Positions 24,387 through 37,786 of a stretch of DNA of 64,000 bases are shown here, piece after piece; position 1 is the stretch's first letter, and every line of letters starts with the position of its first letter. The notes under the pieces are model-generated. The model was not told where the DNA came from, made no database searches, and saw only the letters and a program-made list of their open reading frames with translations. This stretch comes from Pinus tabuliformis (lineage: Eukaryota > Streptophyta > Pinopsida > Pinales > Pinaceae). The DNA lies in assembly GCA_031772625.1 (NCBI GenBank), contig CM062810.1, positions 457,441,731 to 457,505,730 of the forward strand, written 5' to 3'. The translations under genes and the position numbers were made by a program.

Positions 24387-26920
24387 ATATTCACTTCTCA
24401 AGTTTACTATCTTTTTGTTGTCTTCCTACACAAGGACCGTATTATGAAATAATGGAAAATAATTACTATATCAATGCCATTACTTTTGCTACAAATGGAA
24501 GTTATTTGGTTGTTATGTTGAAGGAAATATTGTATACTCAACAATCTTATAGTCATTGATTATTTTCCTTTCAAAAGGATCAGTAAAAGGTGGATGGAGG
24601 GATTTTATGTCACATCGATGACAACTACTAGGAATCAATCGGGTGTGGTCATGTCTCATAATGCAAGGTTCTTATATCAGGTTGTGGAACTTGATTTTCT
24701 TTATCTAAGTGAAGGCATTAATAGATTTTGGGAGAATGGTCATAGTCGCAACTTGTGATGAAGTTTCTTTATGATGTGTGCTAAAGGGGAAACTAGAGTA
24801 TGAAACACAAGAGACACTTTGAACATCAAATTTTCCTAGTATACATGTTAAGGAGAAATGGTTCAAGAATCTTATATTGTTGTAGTATGTTATGGACACA
24901 ATATCTTAATCTTATTTGTTTCATTTAATCCCTTTTAGTAGTTTAGAAGTGATACACTGGTTTTTAGCATTCAAGAAGGAACAAAACTAGAACTATTAAT
25001 GGTTGTAGCGCTGACATTTATAACAATCATGAGTGTGATTTTATCATCTATGCGTCACAACTTTTAATGTTGTTGAATAACAAGGTTGAGGAAATTTTAG
25101 AAATTTCATAAACATTCCTCAAATTCTACATTGTGGTGAGAGCAGATTGCTTAGGTGATAGAGTTGTGAGCATCATTAAGCATGGAATTCTCTTCAAGAC
25201 AAGGCCAATGATACTCATATTAGAGATAAAAGTGGTGGAAAAGTCATATCATTGGATTGTATAGCCAGTTAATATGACCGATCAATTACATCTTTGTTAA
25301 TTTCCATGGAAAAGATGGTTTTGGTTATGAATTCATTGGAGCTAGATAAAATTAATCGCATCTCACAATATTTCAACTTTATTTCAAGGTGGAAGTAATT
25401 TGATGAAGGAATACAAACTCTTAGAATGGCTCAACTAGAGCATATTTTATCTTCCAATGGATTGTGAAATAATGTGTATGAGATTACCTTAAAAATCTTG
25501 AATACCTAGGAGTTAGATAAAACGTTGTTTCCTCTATTGTGGTCTAATTTAAATATAATAAAGCAAGGGGATCTTTGGAAAGATCCTTTCAAGAATCCTA
25601 GTTATCTATTTATTTTAATTGCTAGCTATGATGGTATGGACTATGATGTACACCATACACTACTTTCGCTTGATGAAAGGTCTAGTGGTAGAATGGAGAT
25701 GAAGCAACCACAAGAGGAGTTACTATTTGCACAAGTATGCAAAGTTTGCGATACTTTACAAGATACATCAAACTCATGATAGGGGATATTCCTAGTGGTA
25801 AAACAATGTTGTCAATTAATTAAGAAAAATGTTGGCATTAATAAACCAATATGCAATATAAGCTCGATTAATTAATTAAAGCCATCATATTCACTAGTCC
25901 TATGTTGGCTTCACATTCACCCTCTATTTTTCATTCCTACATTAGAGCCCTTTATGGACCAGTTATTTCTAATGTCAGCTCTACCTTATTTACATGAGGA
26001 TATGAAAAATTATAAGCATGGTAAATATGTCAAGCCATGATTTTGTCACCTCTTTCACAATTTAAAACACTTTTTATTGATAATTTTACCTCATCCTTTA
26101 ACCCGTTCATTACCATTCCTACTATTTGTCTTCATGAATATATCACAACAATATTATAAGCATTAATTAGCTTTATTATCATTTTCATATTTTATTTTTA
26201 ATGAATTAGAGAGGATTATGGTTGGATTTACTAATGACTATTATGTTTAGTTCAGTTCCTGTATCTCTTATGTAATTCCTATAATCGATCTTCGAGGTTG
26301 GCTTATATGCACAACTCTAGGAAAAATTATGGAACATGCGTTTTATTTTAGGGTTGTTGAAATGGATTTATGTTGTCTACTTTATATCCAAGTTAATCCC
26401 AAAAGCCTCCAACTCAGGATCAACATTTCAATCAACTTGCACCAGGTAGAATCAAGTGACAAACTTCAAACATGATTTCTGAAGTGACGAAGACAAATTT
26501 AGAAATTCTCCAAAATGGGTTTTTGTTCAAAACATCCCCAATTATGTGACTTGAGAGTGTTTTCCCCATAAAGTGCATTATTTGGAACTACACATGGTTC
26601 TTCCAAGAGGTGTTGTTATATTGCGACCATTTTCAAACTACGTCCCAAACCGAGCGTCCAGTTAGCAAAGGACTTGAATCAATCAAAGGAGCAGGAAAAA
26701 CGACATCGGTTGGTAGGGCTCACCAACTTGACCCATGCTACTTTATTAATTTCCTCTCTATAATTTCATATACTATAGTTTTCTCATTTGCACTTAGATT
26801 GTAGATATTTCCTTTTGAATTTGCACATAGATTGTGGTTTGGTTTGTTCAATGCATAGTTTACTTGCTGCTCTGTTTTACCCATTGTTTCATTGCTTTCA
26901 ATTGTTGCCTGTTTGCAGAA
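24387..26920 (+). other. Unrecognised, possibly ancient coding debris
   Basis: There are short broken frames, the longest 25,525-25,779 (84 codons), in a stretch whose reading-frame texture continues upstream from about 25,080. I recognise no family. An old, heavily mutated element or pseudogene is possible; no function is proposed. Confidence 0.25.
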
Positions 26921-27235
26921 GCAAGATTGACCACTGAAGGATAGGGATACACATTGCAACTCTTCTAGTTACATTAACACAATTTTAATCATTGTGAATG
27001 ATTGTAACCTACAAACAAGGGGCTCTGTGTCGACATCCTAGTGATCACCATAGCTCATTGCTTTTCCTTTTCCTTGAGCGTCTTCAATTTATTGTTTGGT
27101 AGAAGTGAGATTGCTTGCTAAAGGGCATGGATACACATTGCACCTCTTCATGGTTGCACAGAATCTTTGTTCAATAATTGTGAAATATTTCTACCTCTTG
27201 AGAAGTGGTTATGTGTTGACACCCTAATTAACACA
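26921..27235. repeat. Diverged tandem duplication of about 185 bp
   Basis: The block beginning AGAAGCAAGATTG (26,921) and containing GGATACACATTGCA and TGTCGACATCCTA is echoed from about 27,106 by AGAAGTGAGATTG, GGATACACATTGCA and TGTTGACACCCTA. The copies have diverged substantially. Confidence 0.6.
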
Positions 27236-29069
27236 CATCTCCTAGATTTACTTTTCACATGAATGCCCTTCCTTAGATAGCTATTGTTGTGGGCTAAGGT
27301 TTCAATGAAGATTGGGATCAAGATCTATTTCCCTAATTGTGCATCTAGTAAATAAGTCCCCTGAAGCATTGGTTTGTGTGATACTTGAAGTTTGTTTCCA
27401 TTCTACACCAAAGCCTATTGATGCCCTAAAATCTGCACATACAATTTAACATCTCCAAGTTTAGAAACCCCTGGTTGATATTGTAATTTTTGGAATTTAA
27501 GTAATTAAATTAACTGACATGTATCATAAGAACTAATTGGTATTATAGAAATGAGAATCAGTTGATCACTATTTTTAAAAGTTATTCTCCCTTTCATGAT
27601 GATGTAATCTTTTTCTTACTATTTAATAAAGCTTTCAATCTTGTAATAGCCAAGACATGAAAAGTAATTAAGTTCAATGGCCACTTGACACAAAAGACAG
27701 GTGTGAATATGAAGTCAAATTAAGTATGAATTAAATAGACATAAAAAGCAACCAATTAAATCACTATACAAAATGTTTGATTTAATTAGTAAACAAAAAA
27801 TAAGTTATTCTTTTATGAAAGTTCCCAAAGTAATTACATTTCAAAATTTATGCTAATATTAATTTAAAACATTTTTTTTAATAATAATAAATTCTATAAT
27901 ATAAATCCTTTTTACATTTTTCTAATAATAATGATAAATTCTATCATATAAATCCTTTTAAAAAAATTGTAAGAATTGTAGTAAAAATATCAGAACTTAT
28001 TAATTATATATCATCTCATCTCAATTGTTTGATAAAAAATATAGTTGTAATATTATAAACTTAAAAGTATGAAATGTTTCCATATATAGAAGAATAATTT
28101 TGATGAAACGTCAACATATAATCGATTTTAATGGAAACAATTAATAATTACATTACAAATTTCAGTTATATGATCGTACTGACACATTTTGATGTGTCAC
28201 ATTCAACGAAATGGACATCCATTAAACTACTCCAACGATGTTGGTTGGTCGAACTTCATTTTGGAGTCGCTTGGGTCACTGACAGTTATTAATGCAAACC
28301 CCAAAAAGTAAAAGAGAAATTGGACACGTAATGAACATTGAGGGGGAGATTTTTAATGGGTCGTCGCACTGAGTCAAGGACCATCTATTAGTAGTAAGTT
28401 TGGGAGAAATTTGGGATATGTTCTTTTTTTTTTTTTAAGTTAGGTAGTAATCAGTTGGAATCATTATTTTTATTAGTTAATTTTACATAAATTAATGTTT
28501 GTAAAATTAATGGAGTTGTTTATTGAGGTTAAAAAAATGTAAGTGTTTGAAGTTTTTTTTGGGTGGAAATAGATTTAATATTATTAAGAATTTTGGGGAG
28601 TTTAAATTTTACTGGTTTTTTTTTTCAAAATTTTATTAAAATTTCTATAATTTTCTCATCAAAATTATGACCTCATTAAATTACCGGTTTCAATTTTTTT
28701 ACTAATTTAAATTTATTTATAAAAATATTTAAATAACAAAATAATATAATTTCATTTTTCAAAAATTTTAAAATTTATCTATTTAACAAAAACACTTCAA
28801 AACATCTAATAATTAGAACATTCTATCTGTAACAAAAAGCCAGTTATTTTAGTGAGATTTTTTGGAAAAATTTTTGATGGGTCTAATTTCTCTAAAATTC
28901 AACAAGAATTTAGAAAAATCACAACTTAATAGTTAACTGGTGCACAATCAAAATGCCCTAAAAATTTTAGAATAGTCAAAAAAATCTATTTGAATAACAC
29001 AAATCAAAATTTAAAAAAATCACAGTAAAAACAACTCTTAACCCAAAAAAAAAACTCTGGAAAGATGAC
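27236..29069. other. AT-rich region upstream of the reductase gene
   Basis: No gene is seen. It contains long A/T runs and palindromic AT-rich stretches. It could hold distal regulatory DNA, but nothing specific can be supported. Confidence 0.4.
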
Positions 29070-29582
29070 CACGGACTTCATTTACAAAAAGTAAATACTC
29101 TGGGAAGATGGACCATGGACTTCATTTACAGAAAAATGGGCAATGATATATATCTTGTGGTCTTCCGGCGTGCACGTCATGGTGACCCCGGAGAGAGATT
29201 CGGTTGAGTATTTGTGTTAGTTGTTGCCCCTATCTACTTCACCACAACACTGACACGCGTCTTCTAGATGCGCGTCAACCACACCTTCCACTGTATTTGT
29301 ATTAATGGTTATTTACTTCAGCCGAATAATGGTGGGCGTCCTCCAAGGGTGAAGATACTTCGGTGGAAAAACACCATGGCGGAAATCTTACCTGTCTATA
29401 TGAAAATCTTATCTGTCTATAGGAAAAGTTGGCGATGATATATAACGTGCATGTTATGGTGGTCCCAGGAAGAGATTCGCTTGAGTATTAGTGTTAATGG
29501 TTATTTAGTTCAGCGGGATAATGGTGGGCGCCGTGCAAGGGTGAAAATACTTCGGTAGAAAAACACCATTGCAGAAAATCTG
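29070..29582 (+). repeat. Duplicated segments upstream of FAR
   Basis: A 45-bp phrase (ACGGACTTCATTTACA) recurs at about 29,070 and 29,113. A longer unit begins near 29,145 (GATATATATC...GAGAGATTCGGTTGAGTAT, then TTAATGGTTATTTACTTCAGC to about 29,390) and is repeated near 29,425-29,582 in the same order. The first copy carries about 82 extra bases (about 29,220-29,301) that the second lacks. The block ends some 620 bp before the gene's ATG. Confidence 0.75.
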
Positions 29583-30092
29583 ATCTTTTTTCTTTTACTT
29601 TACCTCAGATTGTGATGTTCTGAGTGTTCAGAAGTTATATGTATAAATAAATTCAGTATTTAAGAAGATTTAGAATTTTTAAAATATTTGGATCGTTCAA
29701 AGTTTATAATTCAAATTTGGAATTCATCAAATTTTAATAAATTTAAATGTGAGTATAAAAATTTAAATAAAACTCCAAAATTTAAAACAAATAAATTAAA
29801 ACTAATATATAATTTTTTTAAATTGCTTAAAATTCACCACTCAAATTTATAATTTATCAAATTCATACCATTTTTTTAATAAATTTAAATTTTATCCCAA
29901 AAAATCTAAATAAAACTCCAAAACTTAAAACAATTAAATTACAGCAGATTGGAAATAGTATATGACTTTATTAGATACGTAAAAGGGTTTTTCTGGTAGT
30001 TGTATAGTATTCAATTCGACTTGTATAGAGTCTGACAAAAGATTAGACCATTACCAACTACATGGTGATCGGTAAATGCATTTATCGGCTTT

Positions 30093-30100
30093 TTAATATA
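30093..30100 (+). promoter_or_regulatory. Possible TATA box of the FAR gene
   Basis: TTAATATA lies about 105 bp before the ATG, a plausible distance for a plant core promoter with a short leader. No transcript evidence is available, and the surrounding DNA is AT-rich. Confidence 0.3.
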
Positions 30101-30204
30101 TGTGAACTACTAACAAGCTCTGGAATTAAATGCACTTTCCTTACATATATCTTCTCGCAGTTGCTTAACAGCTCCCAGTGTTCTGCAAAAGCCCCGACGC
30201 AGTC

Positions 30205-33200
30205 ATGGCCACATCACAAGTAGCCCTGCATCTAAAGAATTCTCTGGACTTTTCGTTTGCTAATTATTTGGACAAGAATTCAGAATTGCTCCTCCCAATC
30301 AAGAAGACTAGGCCCTTCTCTCGGCCTTTCTCCAACTTTGTACCAAGCGGCCCCAAGAAAGCATATCGGGGATGCAAGAAATCAAGAACTTCCTGCACTT
30401 CTGAAGGCACTTTGTTCTCAGTTGCAAGAAGATCAAATGGTGTAGTGGAGGCAGCAAGTAGCAGTGCAATAATGGAGAGCATTGCTACAAAAAGCACCTC
30501 TGTCAATATGCCTCCAGTGAAGGGTCTTGGAATTGTAGATTTTATGAAGGACAAGAACTTTCTCATCACAGGTGTCACTGGTTTTGTTGCAAAAGGTAAG
30601 GGACAGCTTACTTAGGTTATTATTTCTTCTTAACTTTTACTAGCAGTTGTATAGTAGACCTTATGCGTTTTATACATTCCAGTGCTGATAGAGAAAATAT
30701 TAAGGATGCAACCAGAAGTAGGAAAGCTGTTTCTGATAATCAGAGCTGAAGATTCCGCCTCTGCATTAAAAAGATTGAAGAATGAGGTAAGATTATATAG
30801 CCTGGACTCCTGAATTTGACATGTTCTCTCTGCTGGTGGAGTGGAGTATGTTTGAGATTAACCATAGCTGATTTTTCGGATCTAATACTTTACTGCTCTT
30901 ATTGGCTATTAGCAGTACAATTATTGATGTAGACAAAGGGCTCTTAAACGTAGATTTGAGAACTTGATAAGGTACTTAAAATGTATTGATTGAATTTTGC
31001 AGTAATGATATGGAGTATGTTTGAGATTAACCAGAGCTTTATTTTCTGATCTCGTACTTTACTGGTCTGGTCTTCTTAGCTGTAGAGTTATTGATGTAGA
31101 CAAGAGGTCTTAAATCTTAGAATTGAGAATTTGATAAGAAACTCAAAATGTCCGTAATAAAACGAATTAAATTATGCAATAAAGGTATAGATTTTATTCA
31201 TTGAAAATGTAATTAGTACTAGTAATAATGATCTAGAGTGAGACAGCGTGAGACATTTATATAGAATGTGTTTTTATTCTTTCAAGTGGACTTTAGGTCT
31301 TTAGGTGGGGCCAGCTTTAATTTTAAATGAAAAGCAATTTCACCTTTTAATTAGAAATTCACAATTTTATAACTAAATAATATTAATATTAGTTTGAAAG
31401 TTTTGAAAAAGTTTTCTAAATTTATTAGATCTTTAAAAAAAAATTAATAAATAATTATTTTCATTAAAAGTTAATTAAAAATAAATAATTATTTTCATTA
31501 AAAAGTTAATTAAATAAAATTATATAAAGATTGATTTTTTTATTAATTTATTTTTTAGATGGTCAATATTTTTTTTATTTTAAAATATTAAAGATGGGAT
31601 ATTATGTTATCGCTCCTTTCAAATTTGATCATAAATTAAATTTATGTGAACGTTTTATTATAAATTTAATTATAAATTTTGTAGTTAAAAATCTAATTAT
31701 AAGTTTTATTATAAATTTAATTATAAATTTTGTAGTTAAAAATCTAATTATAAATTCGATTATAGATTTAATTAATTATAGTCTATTGAGAGTAGACTAA
31801 GTAGTGATAGAGTGTATTGTTAAGACACTCTGTGAAGTAAAGGTTTGTGGGTAAAAATCTAGCCATGTTGATGGTTGGTGTGGGCTACACATGGTGTAAT
31901 CCTAAGGTGATTTTGAGGATTTAGATGCCTCTGGGTCATGATTTCTCAAGCCAGAATTAACTATGAGATTATCTTAGGACTCACACAACTTAACAAACAA
32001 AAAAACTATTAATTAATTATAAATTTAAGTTATTTGAAAACTTTATTATAAAACTAATAATAAACTTTGTAACGAGATCTCTTCGTGAGATACATCTTCC
32101 CACCACAAAATTAACTTTAAGTTATAATTAACTTTAAGTTAAATTAAAAAAAAATACTGACTATTAATTCAAATGAAAAAAACTCAATCAATAACTTTTA
32201 TAACTAACCTTTTATAAAATTTTAAAATTCCATTACATAATTTATAATGACCGAGCACTCGTTAAAAATATCTATTGGAAAACTATAACTTTGGATACCA
32301 ATGAATAATTTTGTTATCAAAATAAGCGATGCCGATGAGTACTGTGATCTCTTTCTAATGATTCTGTTTTTCAGGTTTTTGACACGGAATTGTTCAAGGG
32401 TTTACGTGAAAAATATGGCAATGAATTCCATAAATTCATGTTGACAAAACTGGTCCCTGTAGCTGGTGATATGACTCAACTTAATCTTGGAATAAAGGAG
32501 GAGATAGCCGATGTGCTCATAAACGAAGTCGACATCGTTGTCAGTTCAGCGGCCAATACAACATTTGATGAAAGGTGTTTGTGTGTCTCTCTTTAAATAC
32601 TTTGATGTTGATGTATTAGAAAACAATGAACATAAGCATCACGTTGGGAAAGGTGTCCTATAGTTTTGTGCAGTCAGAAACAGCAACAAATATATAATTG
32701 GCTAATGGGCATTAAATGAGTTAGGTTGTATAGGTTTGTTATTGAATAACTGATATGTTAGTTATTTAACTGGTATGTCAGTGATTTAACTATAAATATA
32801 TACAATCACGTCGCAGTTCATTTAATACTTATTGGCAAGCTACTTATTTTCAATAGTCAAAAATATCTTATATATTATATACGTTAAATATATATATATA
32901 TATAGAATTTCAATTTATTATATATCAATAATTTTAATTTGATTAAGTTATATATATGTGAAATTCTTATTAAAATAAAAAATCATTAATTTAATTTTTT
33001 AGTATAAACATTATAGTAGAGTAGATCCTTAGTTATTTATTTTTTTTAATTATATAAATAAAAGAAGATCAAAAAAGTTGTAAAAATGAAATGGTATTAT
33101 TGTGTAATTATTTAATTGTAGATTCTAGAATATTTAGGAAATATGAAAGATATGTGAGTATCATTTTTTTAGTTATAGGAAAAAAAAGATTAAAATTAAA

Positions 33201-36186
33201 TTGTAAAAATAAAATGGTAATAGTGTGGAATTATTGTAATTGTAGATTCTAGAATATTTACTAAATATGAAGTGATATGAGTTAAATACAATTGACTTTA
33301 TTTGTATGCATCAAATTTTGTAAAGAAAATAAAAAAAAAATCTAACTAGGTATCAGTTTCACTAATAAGTTATAACCCAAATTCCAACAGGATTTTGATA
33401 CATTGTTACAGAAATTTTTGGAACTAAAAGTTATAACTATCAAATTTCAAGATTTTAGATATCCAGAAATTTTTGATAATGTTAAATTCATTTTCACTAT
33501 AAAATAACAAAATTCAAACACTCTTAGTAACAATTAAAAAAAAATTAAAAAAACAACAACAACCAAACAAATTCTAGCCATTTTAAAAGGCCTACAAAAA
33601 TTCACAAACAAAACCATTTTCTAAATATTCCAAAATCTATAGCCAAATTAAAAATGTAATATCTACTTGCTAAATATAAATATCACTTACAATCAATATT
33701 CTATGTTACAGGTATGACGTAGCTCTGGAAACCAACACAAAAGGAGTTTATCGTCTTTTGGAATTTGGTAAACGCTGCAAGAGAGTCCAACTTTTTATGC
33801 ACCTGTCTACTGGTAACCATTATCACATCGTTGCTCGCCTAATATTTCTGCTGAATTGTGTATTAGAGTTGTGCTTGGTTTCCTTAACTCAAAAGTTTTT
33901 ACATTTTATTATTTACTTTTTGTTCATTGAACATAAGTTTTTCTCACTCCAGCATATGTAAACGGGCAAAGACAGGGTCGAGCACTAGAGAAGCCTTTAC
34001 AGATGGGGTACAGTATAGCTAAAGAGAAAGCAGAATCTGCTCCACCTTTGAATATCCAGGCTGAATTTAATTTAGCAAAGAAAGCTCTCGAAACATTTGA
34101 GACTGAGTTTTCGAATTTTCCAAACAACAAGGTGAACAAGGGACTACATTCTCAAAAGAAAATTGCTCAAAAGATGAAAGATTTGGGCATTGAAAGGTGC
34201 CATTAGATTCCTATTAATGCTGGATTTTGACCCTATTATATCATTTTGTGTTCTTGACACGTAGCTTTGCATTAATCTCTATTAAGGTTAACCTGTATTG
34301 CTACAACATCTGAAGTGCTTGAAAATTAAATTATTCAGGGCAAGAGCATACGGGTGGCATGATACTTATTCTTTCACAAAGGCAATGGCTGAGATGCTAA
34401 TAAATAATGAGAGCGATGATTTGCCTGTAGTTATTGTTCGTCCTAGTGTTATCGAAAGTTCATACAGTCAGCCTTTTCCTGGATGGATAGAAGGCCATCG
34501 GTAAGTAAAATCATTTGTGGGATCTCATCAATTATCTGTATTGTATAACAGGAGTTGAAAATTGAAAATCTGATTGCAGAATGCTTGATCCAATCTTCAC
34601 CCACTTTGGAAAAGGTCAACTATCTTGCTGCTTGGCCGATCCAGATAATCTGCTCGATGTGGTTAGTAATTATAGGCTATAGCACAAAGTGAAAATATAT
34701 TTCATCATCAAACCCTTTCATAGTATTTTGAGATGATAATTTTTCTTAAATATCTTAATGCTGAGGTTGAGATTGCAGGTGCCTGTCGACATGGTTGTGA
34801 ATGCAACTTTGGCAGCCATAACTAAACATGCTGGAAAGCCTGGCCTAAAAGTCTATCACGCTGCTTCTTCCACGGCAAATCCTATAAGATTCCAAGACAT
34901 CATGAACATAATATTTGAGCATTTCAGATGTAATCCCTTCTTTGATAAGAACGGAAAGCCAATAACGTTGCTGAAAGAAATGAACTGCCTTTCATCAATG
35001 GAGCACTTCTGTGGTCAAGCATTGGACGCTGCTGAAAACATGTCGCCAAGGCAGAAAAGCATTTCTCTGAGATCACTTGACAAATCGAAATACATGGTCG
35101 GGATTTACGAACCGTACCTTTTTTACCAAGCAAGGTGAATCATCAAAAATATGATTTTTTTTTGGAAAAATCAATCATAATTTAGTTGTCAAACTAGCAG
35201 TGAAGACAGCAATCTCTAGCTACTAATTAGGATATCAGGTTGACTCATTATCTTTATTCAGGAAAACCAGGCCACCTAGAATAACCCGGTGGTGATCCCT
35301 AAGGGCTATGCTTTTGCTCTTGCCAGATGTCTATCGGCATTAAGGATTAATCTAAAGAAGTCTTAGGGGTTAAGCTGTTTCCTTAGGTATGACGGAGACA
35401 AGCTCTTAGCCAAGACAAGCTCTTGGCCAAACAGAAACAATTTCTTAGCCAAGACAAACTTTTAACCAAAACAAAAACATTTTTAGAGCATACTCCCTGG
35501 CCTGCCTGCTATAGACTTCTTAAACTAAAGTTATTCTTATTTTGATTGTAAATTTGACAATATTTTAAAAATGTTAAAAAAAAAATTGACTTTACTCAGA
35601 TTTATAATATTTACAAAATATTCTTTAAAATCTGTAATAAAATTAAGAGCCTTTATATCTTACACTTTTGACAGATAAATAGACACAAATTCTTACAGAT
35701 TTAAGAATACTAAAACTAATACTTTTAACTAAAATTAACTTTATCATAGATTTTAAATATTTTAACATAAATAGATAATATTTATAAAAAAAATACCAAG
35801 GACTAATACTTTCTAACTAAAATTAACTTTAATATAGAATTTAAAAATATTTTAAAATCTTATAATTAAAAAAAAAATCAATTATTGAATTTTAATTTTA
35901 TTTATTAAATTCCGAAATATTATAGAAATTTACAATAAAATTAAAAACTGCTGTAATTTTTTTCCCATCAATGGAATTAACATGTTTTTATTTTTACAGA
36001 TTTGATACCTCAAATTTGGAGAAGTTGTTCCAGGGGCTTTGTGAAGAGGAAAAAGAGAATTTCGGATTTGATGTTAAGAATATCGAGTGGAGAAATTACT
36101 TTGGAAATATTCATATGCACGGGCTTCGCCAACATGTCCTGAAAGGACGTGGTGCAGGAAAACGCCTGACAAATATCTCTGGCTAG
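30205..36186 (+). CDS. Fatty acyl-CoA/ACP reductase, MS2/FAR2-like, 9 exons
   Basis: The enzyme reduces plastid fatty acyl groups to fatty alcohols with NADPH; MS2/FAR2 members supply sporopollenin precursors for the pollen or spore wall. Exons, all with GT..AG borders and consistent phase: 30,205-30,595; 30,683-30,786; 32,375-32,574; 33,712-33,812; 33,953-34,196; 34,339-34,500; 34,580-34,661; 34,779-35,134; 36,000-36,186. They total 1,827 nt, 608 residues, close to Arabidopsis MS2 (616). Residues 1-100 are Ser/Lys/Arg-rich like a plastid transit peptide. The NADP site GVTGFVA is at 123-129 and the catalytic Tyr357-x3-Lys361 lies in [15 protein letters not shown]. The C-terminal FAR (Sterile) domain fills the last two exons. 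ATG 30,205 is the first in-frame ATG. No stops or frameshifts, so probably functional. Confidence 0.93.
31653..31754. repeat. 51-bp tandem repeat in FAR intron 2
   Basis: Two adjacent units (31,653-31,703 and 31,704-31,754), each beginning TTTTATTATAAATTTAATTA, are nearly identical. Confidence 0.85.
31781..32008 (+). mobile_element. SINE-like insertion in FAR intron 2
   Basis: The 228-bp segment is flanked by an exact 13-bp duplication, TTAATTAATTATA, at 31,768-31,780 and 32,009-32,021. Its 5' part looks tRNA-derived: an A-box-like TAGTGATAGAGTG near 31,802, a spacer with TTAAGACACTCTGTGAAGT, and a B-box-like GTGGGTAAAAATCTAG near 31,848. The 3' end is A-rich (AACAAACAAAAAAACT). It lies in gene orientation within a 1.6-kb intron and leaves the splice sites intact. 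The duplication is in AT-rich DNA, which lowers its weight somewhat. Confidence 0.55.
32888..32906. repeat. Short (TA)n in FAR intron 3
   Basis: About nine TA units within an AT-rich 1.1-kb intron. Confidence 0.8.
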
Positions 36187-37067
36187 TGATTCAATAATTA
36201 ATTTATGTTTCGCACCATGATGTTCCCTCTCATGGTTCTAGAACATGCCATTTAAGTCTCTGTGGCAGATTAGGAACGCTGTAATTTTCCATAAGCCTCT
36301 ACTATTTAGTCGTATGTCGTATGTTTTGTTTTCAATTTGTAGTCATATTTGGCTACCAAACCCCACACAGAAAGGAAGAGACGTAGTGTTTGATGTATTA
36401 TAGCTATTACAGCTGTCTTGTTCTACCCACCATCATTTGTTGGTGTTCAAGTTCAGTCGAAGTGTTCAGAAAATTAAATAGTTTGGCAAATGTGGTAGAT
36501 ATTTCGAATGTTTAATGTTTTTGTTATTGTGTTTAGGTCTAAAAAATGTTTTAAGGTAGTTTTTAAAGTTTAGATTAGTTAATCTTGTTGGTGTTTTTTT
36601 ATTTAATGCTAAATTTATATACTTACTAATGTACTTTTAGTGATAAAAATTTACAATTTATTTAAAACAATTAATATTGAATTTTGGTGAAAATGACAAT
36701 AAATTTAAATAGTTAGATTGTATTTTTGAATGAATTGTGCAATGTTTTATTATTGTGTTAAGTATCTTTTTAAATTACATTTGTCAATTTATTTTTTGAA
36801 AAAATATTAAAAAATAAATCATATATATATGAAAAATGAGATATGATTGGATAAAATATACCAATTTTACCTCGTGAACATTATAAAAATGCAAGGGCTT
36901 GATCTCCAAGTTGTACTCCTAAAAAATATTAAAGAAATGGCAAGGATTTAGCTTTTGGGCTATGAATAGATGAAGATGAAGTGCATGAGAAGGCTAGAGA
37001 GGATGAGACACGGACAACTGAAATAAAGAAAAAATTATGAGGAAAATGTAGGTCAACCTAATGTCTC
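36187..37067. other. FAR 3' UTR and intergenic DNA
   Basis: The first few hundred bases probably hold the FAR 3' UTR; AATTAAAT near 36,471 is a possible near-upstream polyadenylation element. The rest is AT-rich without a gene and ends at the boundary of solo LTR D. Confidence 0.45.
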
Positions 37068-37776
37068 TGTTGACGGTGCTAGACTCGCCAACATGTCAGG
37101 GGATCTCCCCGGTAAGAAGTCCCAACTAGACCTCAAACCATTTGGAGTAGGAGTCCCAACAGTGGTTAGTATGGCATCGCCTTGACCGCAGTTGCGCACA
37201 GAGGTAAGTAAGATGTCATTGTTGGTAGCAAGGGTGTGACCTTCCAACAAATCAAGGAAGGTGCATGAAAGACTCTAACACACGGAAGGGGGAGTGACTG
37301 CGCCACTTACAAACCTGTGATAGCACGCAACTTGAAAGGGAACACACAAGCAGAAAGACATCACGAGATGGAAAGTAGGATAGTTGATGATCCAAAGTGA
37401 TGGACTATTTTAACAACACGTTTCGATATGATTCATACAAACACATATGGAATAGTCCATACATACATGCATAAATAACAACTACATACATCGTTAAAGT
37501 AACCAGGATAACCGAAATACAATAACAACATATGCATGAAACATGTTGGTTTTGTTATATTAAAAGAGTGAAAGATCCAATCATACATACAACCATGACT
37601 TCCATTAGCCCCTGATAGTGGAACATTACAATCATTGCCCCCTGCTCCTCCAAAGAGATGTACTAGCTCTGCACTGTGGAGAAGCCAAGGCTTGTTACAA
37701 TACAATCTAAGCTTTCTCTAAGTTACACTTATATGAAGTTTGGCTCCCAAAATCTTGTACAATGAGTTATGAGGTT

Positions 37777-37786
37777 CTATAAATAG
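37777..37786 (-). promoter_or_regulatory. LTR D core promoter (TATA)
   Basis: On the minus strand this reads CTATTTATAG, preceded by a C-run and CTTTG, matching the TTTGCTATAAATAGAACCTC context in the C LTRs at 45,403 and 58,198. It lies about 0.7 kb before the LTR end, so U3 is about 4.9 kb and R-U5 about 0.7 kb. Confidence 0.55.

Noticed and set aside
30178-30204. Upstream start of FAR at 30,178
   Set aside because: The codon there is GTG; the first in-frame ATG is 30,205.
30257-30578. Other-frame ORFs over FAR exon 1
   Set aside because: Overlap the real exon in the wrong frame or strand.
31795-31870. tRNA gene in FAR intron 2
   Set aside because: Only degenerate A and B boxes, no complete cloverleaf; a SINE head explains it better.
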